DNA of 64,000 bases from Acanthornis magna (lineage: Eukaryota > Chordata > Aves > Passeriformes > Acanthizidae), in contig JAWUZG010000018.1 in NCBI GenBank assembly GCA_036785705.1, positions 6,235,501 to 6,299,500 on the forward strand, in the 5' to 3' direction. Shown piece after piece: positions 1 to 12,619 of this stretch (its first letter is position 1; the number at the start of each line of letters is the position of its first letter). A program made the translations under genes and the position numbers. The notes beneath the pieces are model-generated. The model was not told where the DNA came from. It ran no database searches and worked only from the letters and a program-made list of their open reading frames with translations.

Positions 1-3000
1 TGAGCACAATGATGTTTCTGGATTTGTTGTTGTTTTTGTTGTTACATAATACGGAAAGAGAGTGCCATTTTTATTAAGCAAGTTGGGAACTTTGCTCACT
101 GAAATTTTTCCACTGCATTTGCAAAATGGAACAAGTACTGTCTAATTTATATATAAAAAATAAGCATTGTCACTAGACTTCATAAATGTTATGCTGCGTT
201 GTAATTTCTTTATTTAAGAAATAGGACAGGGAAGGGAATTTGACAGAGAGTGACCTTTGCCTAATGATTTTAGAGCTTAGTTTTTAAGGTGACTTTCATG
301 GACTACAAAGAACACAACACTACTGGGTCACATATAACATTCTTCTGCTGTAAGATATTGCTGGAACCATTAACAAAATCAATTAACACAAAGCCAGATC
401 AGAATCTGGTGCAAAACTAAGTGTGGGTCTGTCAGAAGTCAAATAAATCACTCAAGACATAATCTTTATGGACAAAATAAGAATGTGGAATATTTTTGCT
501 TCTTATCCAATACATTCCACAGCAATAAAAGAAACTTAGTGGTTTTGTGAAACGTTTTAAGACAACCAGCATCACATAGGCAAAATGAACTTTGATTCTA
601 GATACACAGTAAGTCAGAACACCAAAAGAACACCAAGAGAAAGACCTGGACTTTTGGGAGCCACCTCAAAGGCACAGGACACTTACAGTAAATGTTATAA
701 TATGGCAAAATTGAAGTGGCTTTTCCTGAGACCAGCAGAAGGGAAGCCTTCTTACCTTTGAAATCACTATTGCAGTGCATCAAGGAGAGACGCATACAGG
801 ACAGTGAACAGACTATGGAGGAAAGAGATGCACAAAATCAGCTTCCCAAAGTCCTGTTCTTGTGAATGGGTTATTAGATTTCAGTCTGCAAAGACTCTGA
901 AAGGAACTATGCTTTATGACATCTCAGATGAAAGAGACACTGAACTATCTGAACTGTTTATCAGTATTTAAAAATAAAAATCCCCAACATGATTCAAATT
1001 AATGAATTAACACTCTGAAAGTCAAATCTAATGCTGCAGTCACAAAGGTATTGTGTATGGCAACATTTGTAACACATTTGGAGTCTTTATAATAGAGTCC
1101 AAGGTGAAATGGAGTTGAGAGTGCTTTTCATCAAATGATGTAGTGAATAAATTCTATTTCCTTCTAATATAATGAACTTCAGTACTTTAAAAAGAGTGCA
1201 TCAGAAAGTTTTCCTTGAAAGTCTGAAGCTTTACTAGTCTCTTGTCATTCTGCTAACAGCACTGTTATAGCAAAGGGTGAATAGAGCCGTTAAATCAGTG
1301 TATATATACATGTGACCTTCAGCATAGAGTGTTTTTTCCAGCAACCATGAAGTGTCTACAATAGTGACAAGTTATTTTCTGAGTAATCTTGTGTGTACAT
1401 ATATATCACAAGATGATATAAGATTTCGTGTAGTAATCTTACTCTGCTCAGTGGAGTTAGGGTGACATATGCTGCTTTGTGATACAGAACGGAGTAAAAT
1501 TGAGTTTTCTAATATAAGTCCTGACAAAAATAGTAAGTGAAATACCAGTAGTGCGAAAGACGATGGGGCAAACAGAGCCACTATTATGGGCTTTGTAATA
1601 TCTCAGACACAGTCCTTGATTTTTAGAATTAATTTCACTGGGAAATGGAAAGTCTGACAAGACACAGAGGTGATTTTTAAGAGGGCCATTGACAGAAGCG
1701 ACCTCAATTTAACATATCAGCTGAAAGATAGTACCTCTTATCATGTAGCTTCTTCTAAAATCACTCTTCAGTGACAGCATCAAATATGAGTCAAAGTCCC
1801 AAGGCAATACAACAACCACCTTATAACACTCTGCTCCAAAAGCAAATCTGCAGTGAAAAATTAACACTCTGTCACCAGGGACTTCATGGATGAATAGAAA
1901 TCCATCAGGAATCACAGGTTATGCAAGAAAAGTCATTGGACAAAACTACCTCCTATCCAAAAATATTTCCGTTTCCTTATCTTCCAAGAAAGAAAGCGGC
2001 ATTGGACTCATTTCACAGTGGATGAAGGACATAAGTTTTAAGAGAGATGGTATGTTTAGGAAAGTGAATTTTCAAGAACGTCCTAGCAGATTGCTCCCAT
2101 AGAGCTCAGTGAAATTTAGGTAACTAGGAGTATTCAAAAATGTGCCTAAAATTACTTGATTAGAGCAGCAAGTCAGTTCTAAAGTCATAAATGAAACTTC
2201 AGGGGGCCGGTCCTGTGCGCATCTATGCCTTGAAGCTAATCACATCTCTTTGCACTCTCTCCTCTTTTTTTACACTGGATTCAGCTCAGCCAGTTAGTCA
2301 CACTCTGATGCAAAGAACTGACAGCAAAAGGTCCAGAAATGTAAGGAAGGAATTTAAAACTTGAACCTTAGTTCCATGTCATCTCTAGTAATAACATTCA
2401 GCAGCTTATGTCTGTTCTTCTATTGTCTTTGCTTCACAGTCCAAATATCCTACATTTCTGTGCCCTTAGGCTGCTGTACTATCACTAAAGAACCTCCTTC
2501 CCAAGACAGGTTGCTTTACACATTTTTAACTCCATATATAATTTCTGTCACCTCAGGAGCAGGAAAATCTCCAAAGCAGTGTTAACATCTCAGTTACCAG
2601 CTACTCATGTTTTAAATTAATATTTACAATGCTAATAAAAAATTCATTGTTTACCATAGCAACCTGTATCATACATATGCTACTGACGAGAGTGAGAGAA
2701 TCCATTAAAAATAAATAAAAATAAGCAGGCACTGAAATGAACCATATACTTTTCTGGAAACATGATACTTCCAAAGAAGGTGAAAAAAAATTAATCAGCT
2801 TTATTAAAAATCCAGATTTTCAGATCAGTGCAAGGTAGACTGAAACACGAAATACTGGGATTGAATTATGAATCTTCAGTTTACAGGGAGCTTCCCCAAT
2901 TTGGGTCTATAAGTCTAACAGGGAGAAAATTAATAATATCCAAATAGAATTTGTCTGTAAAAATCTGTTTGATCCTAATTCTGTCTAAACTTTATTATCC

Positions 3001-5771
3001 TCTATTCCTTTCTGACACATTTATTTTATTAAAATAGACTCTTTGGAAAAAACTCTCATTGGCCTATTTTTTTGTCCCACCTGGTTATTGATTTGGTCTT
3101 GTTGTTCTGCTTTTTTTTAATAACCACAGAACATTCTGATACAACATTAGAAGCTTATTTTATAAAACCAAATCTTTCCCCACCTCGATTTCAGGAAACT
3201 CTCTGGCAGCATCCTTCCCCTGAAACAACCAAAGCTCATGTCCTGCATCTGAGAGGCACAGATTCAAGTCCCTGTTCTCTTCTGTCTGTGCTGGCTATAA
3301 TCACACAAGCAGTTGTAAACACAATTTACCTGTACATGTGTATTCAACTGAAGGGAGGAAACTATTCTTGAGTGTAGCCCTTCCTAGAGGAGCAATACAA
3401 TCAGAGCAGGTCACTCTCATGCCTAGCAGAAATAACTCTGCTGATTTAAAAAAAAAAAATTACAGCAAGGATAAATTTAGCTCTGCACAATAAAAATGAA
3501 ACTTTACTGCAGCTGAACAATTGTCTGTACCCTATCTTTTCTGAGTAGACATAAAACATCAGGGGACAAATACTCAGTATGGTTTATTATTTTTGTTGTT
3601 GTTCTTGATGTCAGTGACTGTCAAAAAACAGAAATATTTTCAGAGCAATAAATAAGATACTCCTATATTTCCTACACTTCTTTAACTATGGGAAAAAGAT
3701 ATTAAAACATCATGAATTACTATTTTTAATATAAGATTTGTATGTGCAATGACTTTTTTCTGAACATTAATAAATCAGGGGGAAAGGCTTGGTCTCCTTG
3801 CAAAACACAGAATACATGAGGTACAATTCGTTTTTATTGATTTTTAGGGGCATTTGCAGTACACAAAGTACAGTATAAAAAGAATATATTGCTTAAATAT
3901 ATTCACAGGCATGTTCTTTTCATTTCAGAACTTTAGAAAAATAATAGATCTTTCTATACTGCTGTATGCTGGCTGCCAGTTCTCTGTGGCATTTGGGGCA
4001 GCATTTATTTTGAAATGCAATGGGGTTTATTTTCAATATGGTCCAAGCACCAAACATTTGATCTCCTTTTCTATTCATTTTGAAGGAACAAGTTATCCAA
4101 AGCTACAGAAGGAAGATCTTAAGGAGCATCCCAAGGCTTCTTAGGCCAACGATTTGGTTTAAAAGTCTGTGTCCTGATGTTGTCTTAGGGTCCAAAGCAA
4201 GAAGAACATGCTGGTAAATATTTAGGAATTCAACATGAGACATAAGAATGCACTCAGATGACTCAAATCCAGGTTATGGTGGGCCCCACGTTTCTGGCCA
4301 ACTCACAAGACAGAGTACAAAATGGAAGAGTCAAAACTCAAAATACCTCCTGAAATAGGGGGGTAAACCACTGACAAGAGTCAGAGTCACACGAAATGCT
4401 GTGAAGCAGGTGAGAGCAGAGCCAGGAAAAACAGACTGAAGACCAGAAGACTGAGCCAAAGGCCTCAGGATGATTCTGAAAGGCAGACTAGAAAGGGCAT
4501 AAATAATTTTGCCAAAAGCCAAGGAGACACACAAACACAGGGGATGCACAGGCACACAAACCCAAATGAAGCAACGCTGCGTGCTGACTGCAAGACAGAG
4601 AGCAACTTGCTGGGTGTTAAATATCTTCGAGAGGCCCTTCTTTTGACATGCACAGAGGAGCCTGTACACCAGCTCCTATGATATGGCTGATATAGTACAC
4701 ACAGAACTGTGGCTTACAGGACTTGCGTAGATTTATTCCCTAGAACTGATGTTTGCAAAGTGATTTGGGTGCCTAAAAGCAGATATGTAAAGATATCAGT
4801 ATGGGACTGGTGGAAATAGAACAGGACTTAGCAAGACTTGTGCACTTCAGGAACAGATGGAGGCCAGGTGGGGGTATATGAGCTGTCTACCACAGGACTG
4901 CACGGGTTTAGCACCTGGATCATTTATTTTGTAACTGACATGGTAGAAAAGACAGAAAACTCAGTCAGCCCAAATGACACAGATAGAAGTTCCACAGTGG
5001 TCTCACTGGCCAAACAAAATGAAGCCTGATGCTCCACTTATCCTTTTACCATTTGTATGTCAAAACACTGCTTGGTTTTGAAAAGCATTACTGTTTCCAG
5101 CCTAATACCACCTCCATCTCACATTATATGTCATCTCAGCTTCTCTCCTCCAAGTAGTCTTACATTCCAGAAACAAATGTAACAAATTTCACATAAAAAC
5201 ATGAGTTCAAGTAAAGTAGGAGTGCTTACAGGTCAAATGGAGGATTGCTATAAATTACATTCCAGAAAGTCCCTAAACAAAGCAATATTTCACCACAGGG
5301 CAGCACAGGCCTTTCTAGAAGAAAACAGAGACAGTTCTACAGGAACAAGTTTTTCTAAATACAAACAGAGGTTTATATTTATCTACATCACAGATTCACT
5401 TAATTAGAATTTCACCTAAATATACAATGAAAATATGAAATGAAAAGCAAACAAAAACTAGTGAATACACAACCACTGTAAAATGAAGCCTATTACAAAT
5501 TTTCTGGAGCTACAAATGAAGAACATGTCTGAAGACCAAAATATTTATGTGCATAAATAGAGATCAGATGCACAATTTCAGCTATTCCCCTTGAAAATTT
5601 TACTTATAGCTTTCATAAAATGTATTAGAAGTTTAAATGCTGGTATTTCTCTATGACAACTGGATACATGTCATTAAAAAGACTAAAGAAAATAAAAAGA
5701 AAAGATAAAAATAGAGTCAGGTCATATTTAGTGTTAGCAGAGTGCTCATCTCACTGCAAGGTCAGGCCTAC
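1..5771. other. Intergenic AT-rich DNA, no gene seen
   Basis: This stretch lies upstream of GRPEL1, on the side where SORCS2 lies in human. Open frames on both strands are short (112 codons or fewer), do not resemble a known protein and have no convincing splice-linked partners. Simple sequence is scattered and short, for example a TA-rich patch near 1300-1312 and an A-run near 3448-3459. One possible old retroviral primer-binding-site relic at 4275-4298 is described separately. Confidence 0.6.
4275..4298 (-). repeat. Possible decayed retroviral primer-binding site (tRNA-Lys type)
   Basis: Read on the minus strand, this short segment gives TGGCCAGAAACGTGGGGCCC. By eye it matches 14 of 18 positions of the tRNA-Lys primer-binding site that follows the 5' LTR in many ERVs, including an unbroken ten-base block (AACGTGGGGC). 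If real, the decayed element would run leftward with its 5' LTR to the right, roughly 4300-4850. I could not define LTR ends or internal coding sequence, so this is a weak call. Confidence 0.25.
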
Positions 5772-6289
5772 TGTACTGGCTCTGGCTGGGATGGAGTTAA
5801 TTTTCTTCGCAGCAACCTGTAAGATGCTGTGCCTTAGACTCATGGTTAAAACAGTGTTAATAACACACTGAATTTTAGCTAATGCTGAGCAGTGTTTACA
5901 GCGTGCCAAGGCCACTTCTGGTTTTCCCTCTATCCCCCAGCAAACTGGCTGGGGTCAGACAGGAGGCTGGGAGGAGACATGGCTGGGACAGCTGACCCAA
6001 GCTGTCCAGAAGGTTATTCCACGCCATATGCCATGCTCAGCAATAAAACTGGGGAGGGAGTCTTTCCAAGGCACTCATGGCTCAGACACAGCCTGGGCAT
6101 CAGTCTGTAGGTGAGCAGCGGTGCTTGCCTTTTTCGTTTTTTCCTTCAATTACCAAACTGTCTCTTTCTTGACCCGCAAGTTTTCCTTGCTTTTGCCTTT
6201 CCAGTTCTCTCCCCCGTTCCTGCTGCGGGAGGATGTAAGCTGGGGCTGCTGGTGGGTGCTTTGCTGCTGGCCAGGGTCAACCCATCACA
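5772..6289 (+). mobile_element. Solo LTR of an avian ERVL-like endogenous retrovirus
   Basis: The segment opens with TGTACTGGCTCTGGCTGGGA and closes with ...GGTCAACCCATCACA, the TG...CA ends of an LTR family that I recognise as common in bird genomes. In order it contains the ATGGAGTTAATTTTCTTC block, the AGCTGACCCAAGCTGTCC block, a retroviral polyadenylation signal AATAAA at 6042-6047 and a pyrimidine-rich 3' part. It is about 518 bp. No primer-binding site or internal retroviral region follows, so it is a solo LTR left by recombination. The immediate flanks (CCTAC and TTGTG) do not match, so the target duplication has decayed or the ends are a few bases off. Confidence 0.8.
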
Positions 6290-9200
6290 TTGTGTCACCA
6301 GAGGAAAACAAATGTATCCTGTCTCTCCTACTCACTGCTGGAGAAGCCGAGACTGACTTTAAGTCATCACTTGACTTTATCAGCATTTTGCACACACTTA
6401 GTGATCTGCAGAGCTGTTTCAAAGGTGCTGAAAAGTAAAAAGCTGGGTAAATTTGCTTTCTGCCTTGGAACTGCCCCCAGCTGGGAAATTATTCCTTATA
6501 AACCATGAGCTGTAACAACGAAATTGCCATTAATCCATAAATGTTTCCTGTGCTATGCTCTTGCTTGACCTTGCTTGTAGCTGTGCTGGCCAACTGCTAA
6601 CACGATCTACATAGTTTTGCTGGAGTTTATGGAGAACTTGGCTCTGAAACACAGTTATTTGCAATGCAGAGGACCATGAGAACAGATCCGCTGAGTTTGT
6701 CATGCTGTCTTCTGGCAGAGAAGTACAGCATCTACTTTACAGCTCTCAGAGTTATCTCTGAGTCCTCAATTTCTTGTTTATCCATCTTTTATTCACTTGG
6801 GTTTGTACCAAAGTATTAATAATTGTTATTGAAAAACAACCAACAGTCCAAAACAGCTCCTTCTGTCCCAAATAACAGAAAAACTGTCAGATCAATGTGT
6901 AGACAGTTACTAATTTATCTGCTGAGCAGTGTAGAGCTGCATGAGACAGAAGTTGCCTCGGGTACTCCAGCTTTCCAAAAGCACAACCAGTTCAGAGTTA
7001 ATTAGCATGACAATGTACCGGGACATTTTAAGCAGGTTTTCCAGCTCATAAAAAATTCTTTGGTACTTCCTGACTACTGTCAGCTTTCAACTTACACAAG
7101 ATTCCCTTCTTGGTATTTTATTTTATAAACATCTAGCACAAGAGCATTCACAATGCTGAACCAATAATTTTCAACCAGTTTCTGATGTTTAGTAACACAT
7201 TAACCTGAATCTGAGGTGACCTTTAAAACAGCAGTGAAAGTACTGTACCTGTTAGAAAACTTAAAGCAGCCATGTTCTTGCCTTCTGAACAAGGTGCAAA
7301 CACTGTGGATGTAAAACAAGTGCTTTCCTTCAGTTCTGTCTACCTGCCTGGCACAAGATTTGCATTCAAATTTTATATCCAAAAACTGGAGATATACCAT
7401 AGTAATAAGACCCAAATGATTTTGAGGAAAACCAGGCAAAAACACACACTTGCCTTAAATGTCATCAGCCTAGCTTTAATAATGATCTGAGCTCCTATAA
7501 CACAGTAGCAGTTGCACCTTCAGAGATGCTTGTGGAAAGCAAAAAAAGTATGAAGCATTCATTTTAGGGACAGGATAAGTCCAGTTTCAGAAACTGATCT
7601 TCACACAAAGCACCAAAAATGTGTTAGGGAGATTTTATTTATATGGCAATCAAATTTTTGAAAGCTTTTTATTCTCTCCCACTACGGCTACTTTTAGCTG
7701 AACGTTTTGTCCCCATTCTGGTCAGACTCATCTAGCCAGATTAGGATTAAATGGAGCACAGCAGTGGTCCCACAGGAGCGTTCACCCACTCATTAATTAA
7801 GCATAGAAATACAATTAAAAGCTCTTGCTGCTTTTTAGAGTTGAATAAAAGCAGAAGACAACCTTTTTAAAATTTTGCTTTATGCTTCTTTCATTCACAG
7901 CTTTTCAAAACCATTGCACTATGTCAGCAGAATGAGCATTCCCCCTTTGTCAGCCAGCTGGGAGCTTGGAGAACAGCATATCTATGGGACCGCACTGGGA
8001 TTCCAAGCCCTAAAACACTGTGACCAAACAGAGCTCCGTGCACTGGCCCAACCAACCCCGCCATTCAACAACCTGTCAGTCATCACAAAAAATATGTCAT
8101 AAGCAAGGGAAAAGTCACACCTGAGCAATAAATGGCCACCTCAGGCTTTTATGGTGCTACTGGCAGCCTATTTGCCAGCATCTGGCCTGGCAATCCTTCA
8201 CTGTACAGCACTTGCTTTGACTAATAAAAATCACTTGTACACAAGGGCAGCAGAAACGAGCCCACAGCAACTAATTCATCGAATCTTAAAGAAAAATTAA
8301 TAGAGGAAAATGTAGATCTGAATGTCAAAGTACCATTCCAGTAAGTGCACTTACACTGTTAGCCTGTGTACAGAAATAGAGAGCAACGACTGCTGTCTTC
8401 TCGGCAAATCTGAATGTGACCAGAGAGCTGATCTCCTCTCTGTCCAATCATTCTGGTAAGTTGAGAGGCAACAATTGATTTTTATGAAAAAAATATTAAG
8501 AAAATCCATGACACCACACTCAGAGAATCACAATGAATTTGACAACTCTTCTCTCAATGTTCAATAATTTCGTCTCAAGGTGGAAAACCGTATCACCATG
8601 ACAGTAAATTGTTTCTATGCATTTGAACAGCTTGGTTCTGGCTGGTAACTAAATAAAGTAAGATAGACAATGCCTGATTGACATAGCTTTTCCATTTTTA
8701 TATCTCCAAGAACACTACAAAGCATACACGAGTGTCCCCCATAACATAAGGGCTAAGAGAACTGTAATAGATAGCCAGATTTGTAAATCCTTGGGATACC
8801 AGATGACTTATGCATTATATTACAATAAATTGCCTCTGAAATTGTGGCATGCTGCTTTGGGGAAGGAACACTTCAGTGTCCTCCCAGGAACAGAACTTTT
8901 GTTATTCTAAATTGCTCTAATTAGCTCTCTTCAGAGCCCTGTGGCTATAGCTATTAGATTTCCAACACAGTGACAACATTCTCCAGGCAACAAGATGGTT
9001 ACAAAATACACCCTTCAAACTAGTTAGCAAAAGGCTACGGGAACTCAGAAGTACTCTTTATAATCAGAGCAAGATGTATGATTCTGTATTTTCAGCCTAA
9101 GGAGAAACTAGGCAGAATGTAAGCATTATACATTCACTCTTGGGAGAGTTTTCTTAAAATGTTTACATTAAAAATGATAAATTCTGAATGTACAGATTAA

Positions 9201-10267
9201 CTATTTTAGTACTGTTCTAATTAAAAGTAAATAAGGTTGTCTCCCTACACACATCCCAACCTGCATTTCAGGATTAAAAGTTTCTGAATTCAAGTACTGA
9301 TTTAATCTTTATTGTCCTCTGTCTGAAATGGACCTAGGGTGTATCTGATCCTCAGTCTCAAAAACTCTTATAGAAGAAAAACTGTTATTATTTTATTCAT
9401 AAGGATCAGTCCCTTAATTTTCTACTAGACACCATTCCACAATGGACTACAGAATACTGTGCCTATGTGGTCTGATCTGTGATCTTTTCTAAAGGGCACA
9501 GGTATGAATGTTTGTCTTCATTGCTATATCGTTCAGTAACAGTCTTACAGCTACATTAATATTTTTTAATTTGATTTAGGTATTTCCTGGTAACTGGCCT
9601 GAAAGGTCACTGCTAGAATATTTACAGAGATATTTTTGGTGGTTTCCCCCCCCTACCCCCCCCAAACTTGTTCCCACCACAGCTCAATATTTGGTTCTGG
9701 CTGGGATATAACATTTGATTGGAGAAGATAAGATAGCCTTTTCCTTTACCCTCAAAACATTAATAATAAAGTTAATATCTGAAACACAAATGTAATGACA
9801 TTCTGTTTGCTGCCTGAATATCAATAAACTACTTCTTAGCATCAGGAGACAGAACTAGGTTTGGGGGTTTTTTTTAGAGAAATAGAAATGCCTTAATTTT
9901 TCATTTAAGTTTTCAAGCACAAATCTTACATTTGTGGCATTTTTCATCTTGAAGGATTACAGGTTTCTTTACTGCAAGTGCAATATCAATAATAAAAAAT
10001 AGACTTATTCAGTTGATGTTTTGAATTTTCAAAATATCACAGAAATTCCCTTGTGCTCGCTACATAACTTTCTTATAAGGTACTAAAAGATTACTGCCCT
10101 TAATTGTAGTTGTAGAAATGTGGAAATGAAGTTAAGTAACTGCACAAGACCACAAAGTTAATCACTAGAGGAAGGGGGAATGATATCCAGACTACTTGAT
10201 TCTATCACTAGCTCACAGAAATTAGAAGTTAGAGTCACTTTTAAACCACAAGTTGAAAAGTAGCAGC
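6290..10267. other. Intergenic DNA, no gene seen
   Basis: AT-rich sequence without a recognisable exon or RNA gene. A homopolymer pair of two eight-base C runs separated by TA lies at 9646-9663. About 30 bp later the text GGTTCTGGCTGGGATATAAC (9694-9713) resembles the start of the LTR at 5772 and may be a truncated copy. Otherwise nothing was recognised. Confidence 0.5.
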
Positions 10268-10372
10268 TGATTCACAGAATCACGGAATGTTCCGAGTTGG
10301 AAGGAACCCACAAGAATCATTGAGTCCAACTCTTAAGTGAATGGCCTATACAGGGATGACGCTGACCATTTA
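10268..10372 (-). mobile_element. CR1 LINE fragment (3' tail)
   Basis: In minus-strand orientation this is the extreme 3' end of a CR1 retroposon. On the plus strand it reads CACAGAATCACGGAATG, then GAGTTGGAAGGAACCCACAA, then ATCATTGAGTCCAACTC and AAGTGAATGGCC. These blocks are typical of CR1 tails in birds. Only about 100 bp remain, consistent with the usual 5' truncation of CR1 copies. Confidence 0.85.
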
Positions 10373-12339
10373 GAATTCAGAATAAGCATTACTTATCCTC
10401 AATTCATATTCAAACCCAGTATTTATGTGAAGAACCAAAGATCACTCGATATGGAGAAGACTGGATGAGAAAAAAATGTGCTTGTTCCTGAACACTATGA
10501 CTGCCAAACAGGTCCAGCAAGAGATGCTGAATACACAGTAGACAAGTTTAAAAACACCCAACTCATGAGCTAGCACCGCAATGAAACCAGAACAGCCTGC
10601 AACAGCCCGAGTCAAAGCAAGACATGAAAAGGTCTTGGGGGTTTTTTTGGTCAAAGTGGGACAGTACTTACAGCCAACATCAGCCATGATGCAAACAAGC
10701 TCCAGAAAACTTGCATGTTCTTCTTCTGAAGTTGCAGATGTTGTTTAATCTTGATCCATCAGCATCTAAGCTGCAGGTTTTGAGTGACAGCTGTTCAACT
10801 TGCACGACTCACAAAGAAATGCATTTTCACTGTGCATTACCTTGAAAGTTTACTTGCAGAAGGCCTGTGAAATGTCATTTGGGGTAAATGGCTTCTAATA
10901 TAAGAAGGATATTGTTCCAGACATCTTAAGTCTAATATATATCCTCAGTTACTGAGACATGCTGGCAGAGGGTTCTTCTCAACCTTTTGTCATAAATTCT
11001 GTGATTTTGTTATCAATCAAGCACAGCTTCCAAAGATGGTGGGCAGCAGAAAAATGGAGACAAGCTGAAATAGGAATCTACATGCTAAGGATGTTGGGGA
11101 AAACAACAGATGAGACAGACAGCCTGCTTGTCTAGGTTTTGTAAGGAATAGTCTTTTCAGTAAACATTTCAAAAGCATCAGACCTAAAGATCCAATTGCT
11201 TTTTCTGTTTCATTTCTTCATGGCTTTCTGTGGTATCATCCTTTATGGCTGTTCTTAGTTTTCTCCTTGTTGTCTCTGATTCTTTTTCAGCATTATTTTA
11301 ATAAATTTCCTCGATTATTTCTTTCAGTATTTCTGAGGATGAAGCCTGCAATTCGTGGCTCATCAGCTTTCTGGAAAGCACATACTGACCGCACTACAGC
11401 CACTCCCTGTGGATAGGACATGGCACACACCCTTCCTCTTTGCTGTGTTCTATACAGGCAAGCCATGGAACTGTACCAGTTTCACATCAGAGAACAGCCA
11501 TCGGCAAAGTAAGACTCGATGGGATCTAAAGTTGCCATGGGATGAGGCCACTGGCCTCATATACCATTTATCCTGCTTTCTGCATAGGCTGTGACATGGC
11601 CCATCCCAAGCAAGCTGAATAAAGGCCACTGCTGGAACCTTGGTGTGCCCTGTCAAAGTTCCACCATACTGAGCAAGGTTCTGCAGGATTCTCATGCACC
11701 AAGCCAAAAACGCCTTCTGCATTTTCTTTTTTAGCAAATACTTTAATTGCTCACTTGAATATGACATTTATTAAATTTGCATTATGGAATCTGCATCTTT
11801 ATCCTTCAGATTTCATTTGGAGAGTGCACAAATGCACGCAGGCATCAGGCTAACAGCTGGAGTTCAGGCATCTGTGCATAATCTAGCACTCACTTCAGGG
11901 CTGTACAATAAACCTGTGACCTCGGTGTTTTTCCTCCCCTTTAAAGGGATATTGACAAAGCAATTCCCAAACTGCCCAAGTTCAGCTATCCGAGTATCAC
12001 CAAGCAGGGTTCCCCTCACCTTCAGTTACACGGGACACTTGCACAAACAGCTTGCACAAGCAGGTGGCCAAATCTGGAACTAGTGGATTAGCAACGTTAT
12101 CCCATTTAATGAAAGCTCAAGATTTAATTAAATGAACCTATTGTCCAGCAAGATCGTACACAGCAGTTAGAGGGAGCGTGCCCGGACACAGGATGGAAAC
12201 CTGTGTGTGGAGGTTTGCAAGCTGCTGACGGGTGCTACAGGGTGTTATTGGTAACGAGCTTATCCAGCACTTAAAATGAGCTGAAATCTTCAAACTTTTC
12301 CAGTCACAGCTCGGACACGAACGATACGGACCACGCCAG
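10373..12339. other. Intergenic DNA before the GRPEL1 promoter, no gene seen
   Basis: Unique-looking, moderately AT-rich sequence. The longest frames (99 and 105 codons, at 11784-12083 and on the opposite strand at 11450-11767) do not resemble known proteins. No repeats were recognised. Confidence 0.5.
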
Positions 12340-12619
12340 CGGCAGCAAGAAGACAGCGACCCCCTCCCTCCCCCCTCACGGGACAAAATGGCCGCCCGGC
12401 ACGCGCCCCGCCCGCGGCCCCGCCCGCCGCGCGTCACTGGGGGCGAGGCGCACGCGCCCCTCTGGCGCTCCGCCGCGCCCCGGAATAGCCACCTGCTCGG
12501 CCTGGGGCGGCGCGTCCGCCGCGCTGATTGGCTCCCGCCCGCGTCACTCCCGGCCCGCCCGCTCGCTGATTGGCGGGGCCGGGGGGCGGGCCGAGGCGGC
12601 CGGCGGGCAGGAAGGCGCC
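12340..12619 (+). promoter_or_regulatory. GRPEL1: GRPEL1 CpG-island promoter with two inverted CCAAT boxes
   Basis: GC content and CpG density rise abruptly near 12340 and stay high to about 13200, spanning the first exon. Inverted CCAAT boxes (GCTGATTGGC) occur at 12527-12531 and 12569-12573, about 42 bp apart, a usual NF-Y arrangement. A YY1-like AAAATGGCCGCC lies at about 12385-12396, and GC boxes are frequent. There is no TATA box. This is the architecture of a broadly expressed housekeeping gene. The transcription start was not determined. Confidence 0.7.

Noticed and set aside
4331..4669. 112-codon minus-strand frame
   Set aside because: Cysteine/leucine-rich, with no recognisable domain and no splice partners; it overlaps a possible old ERV region.
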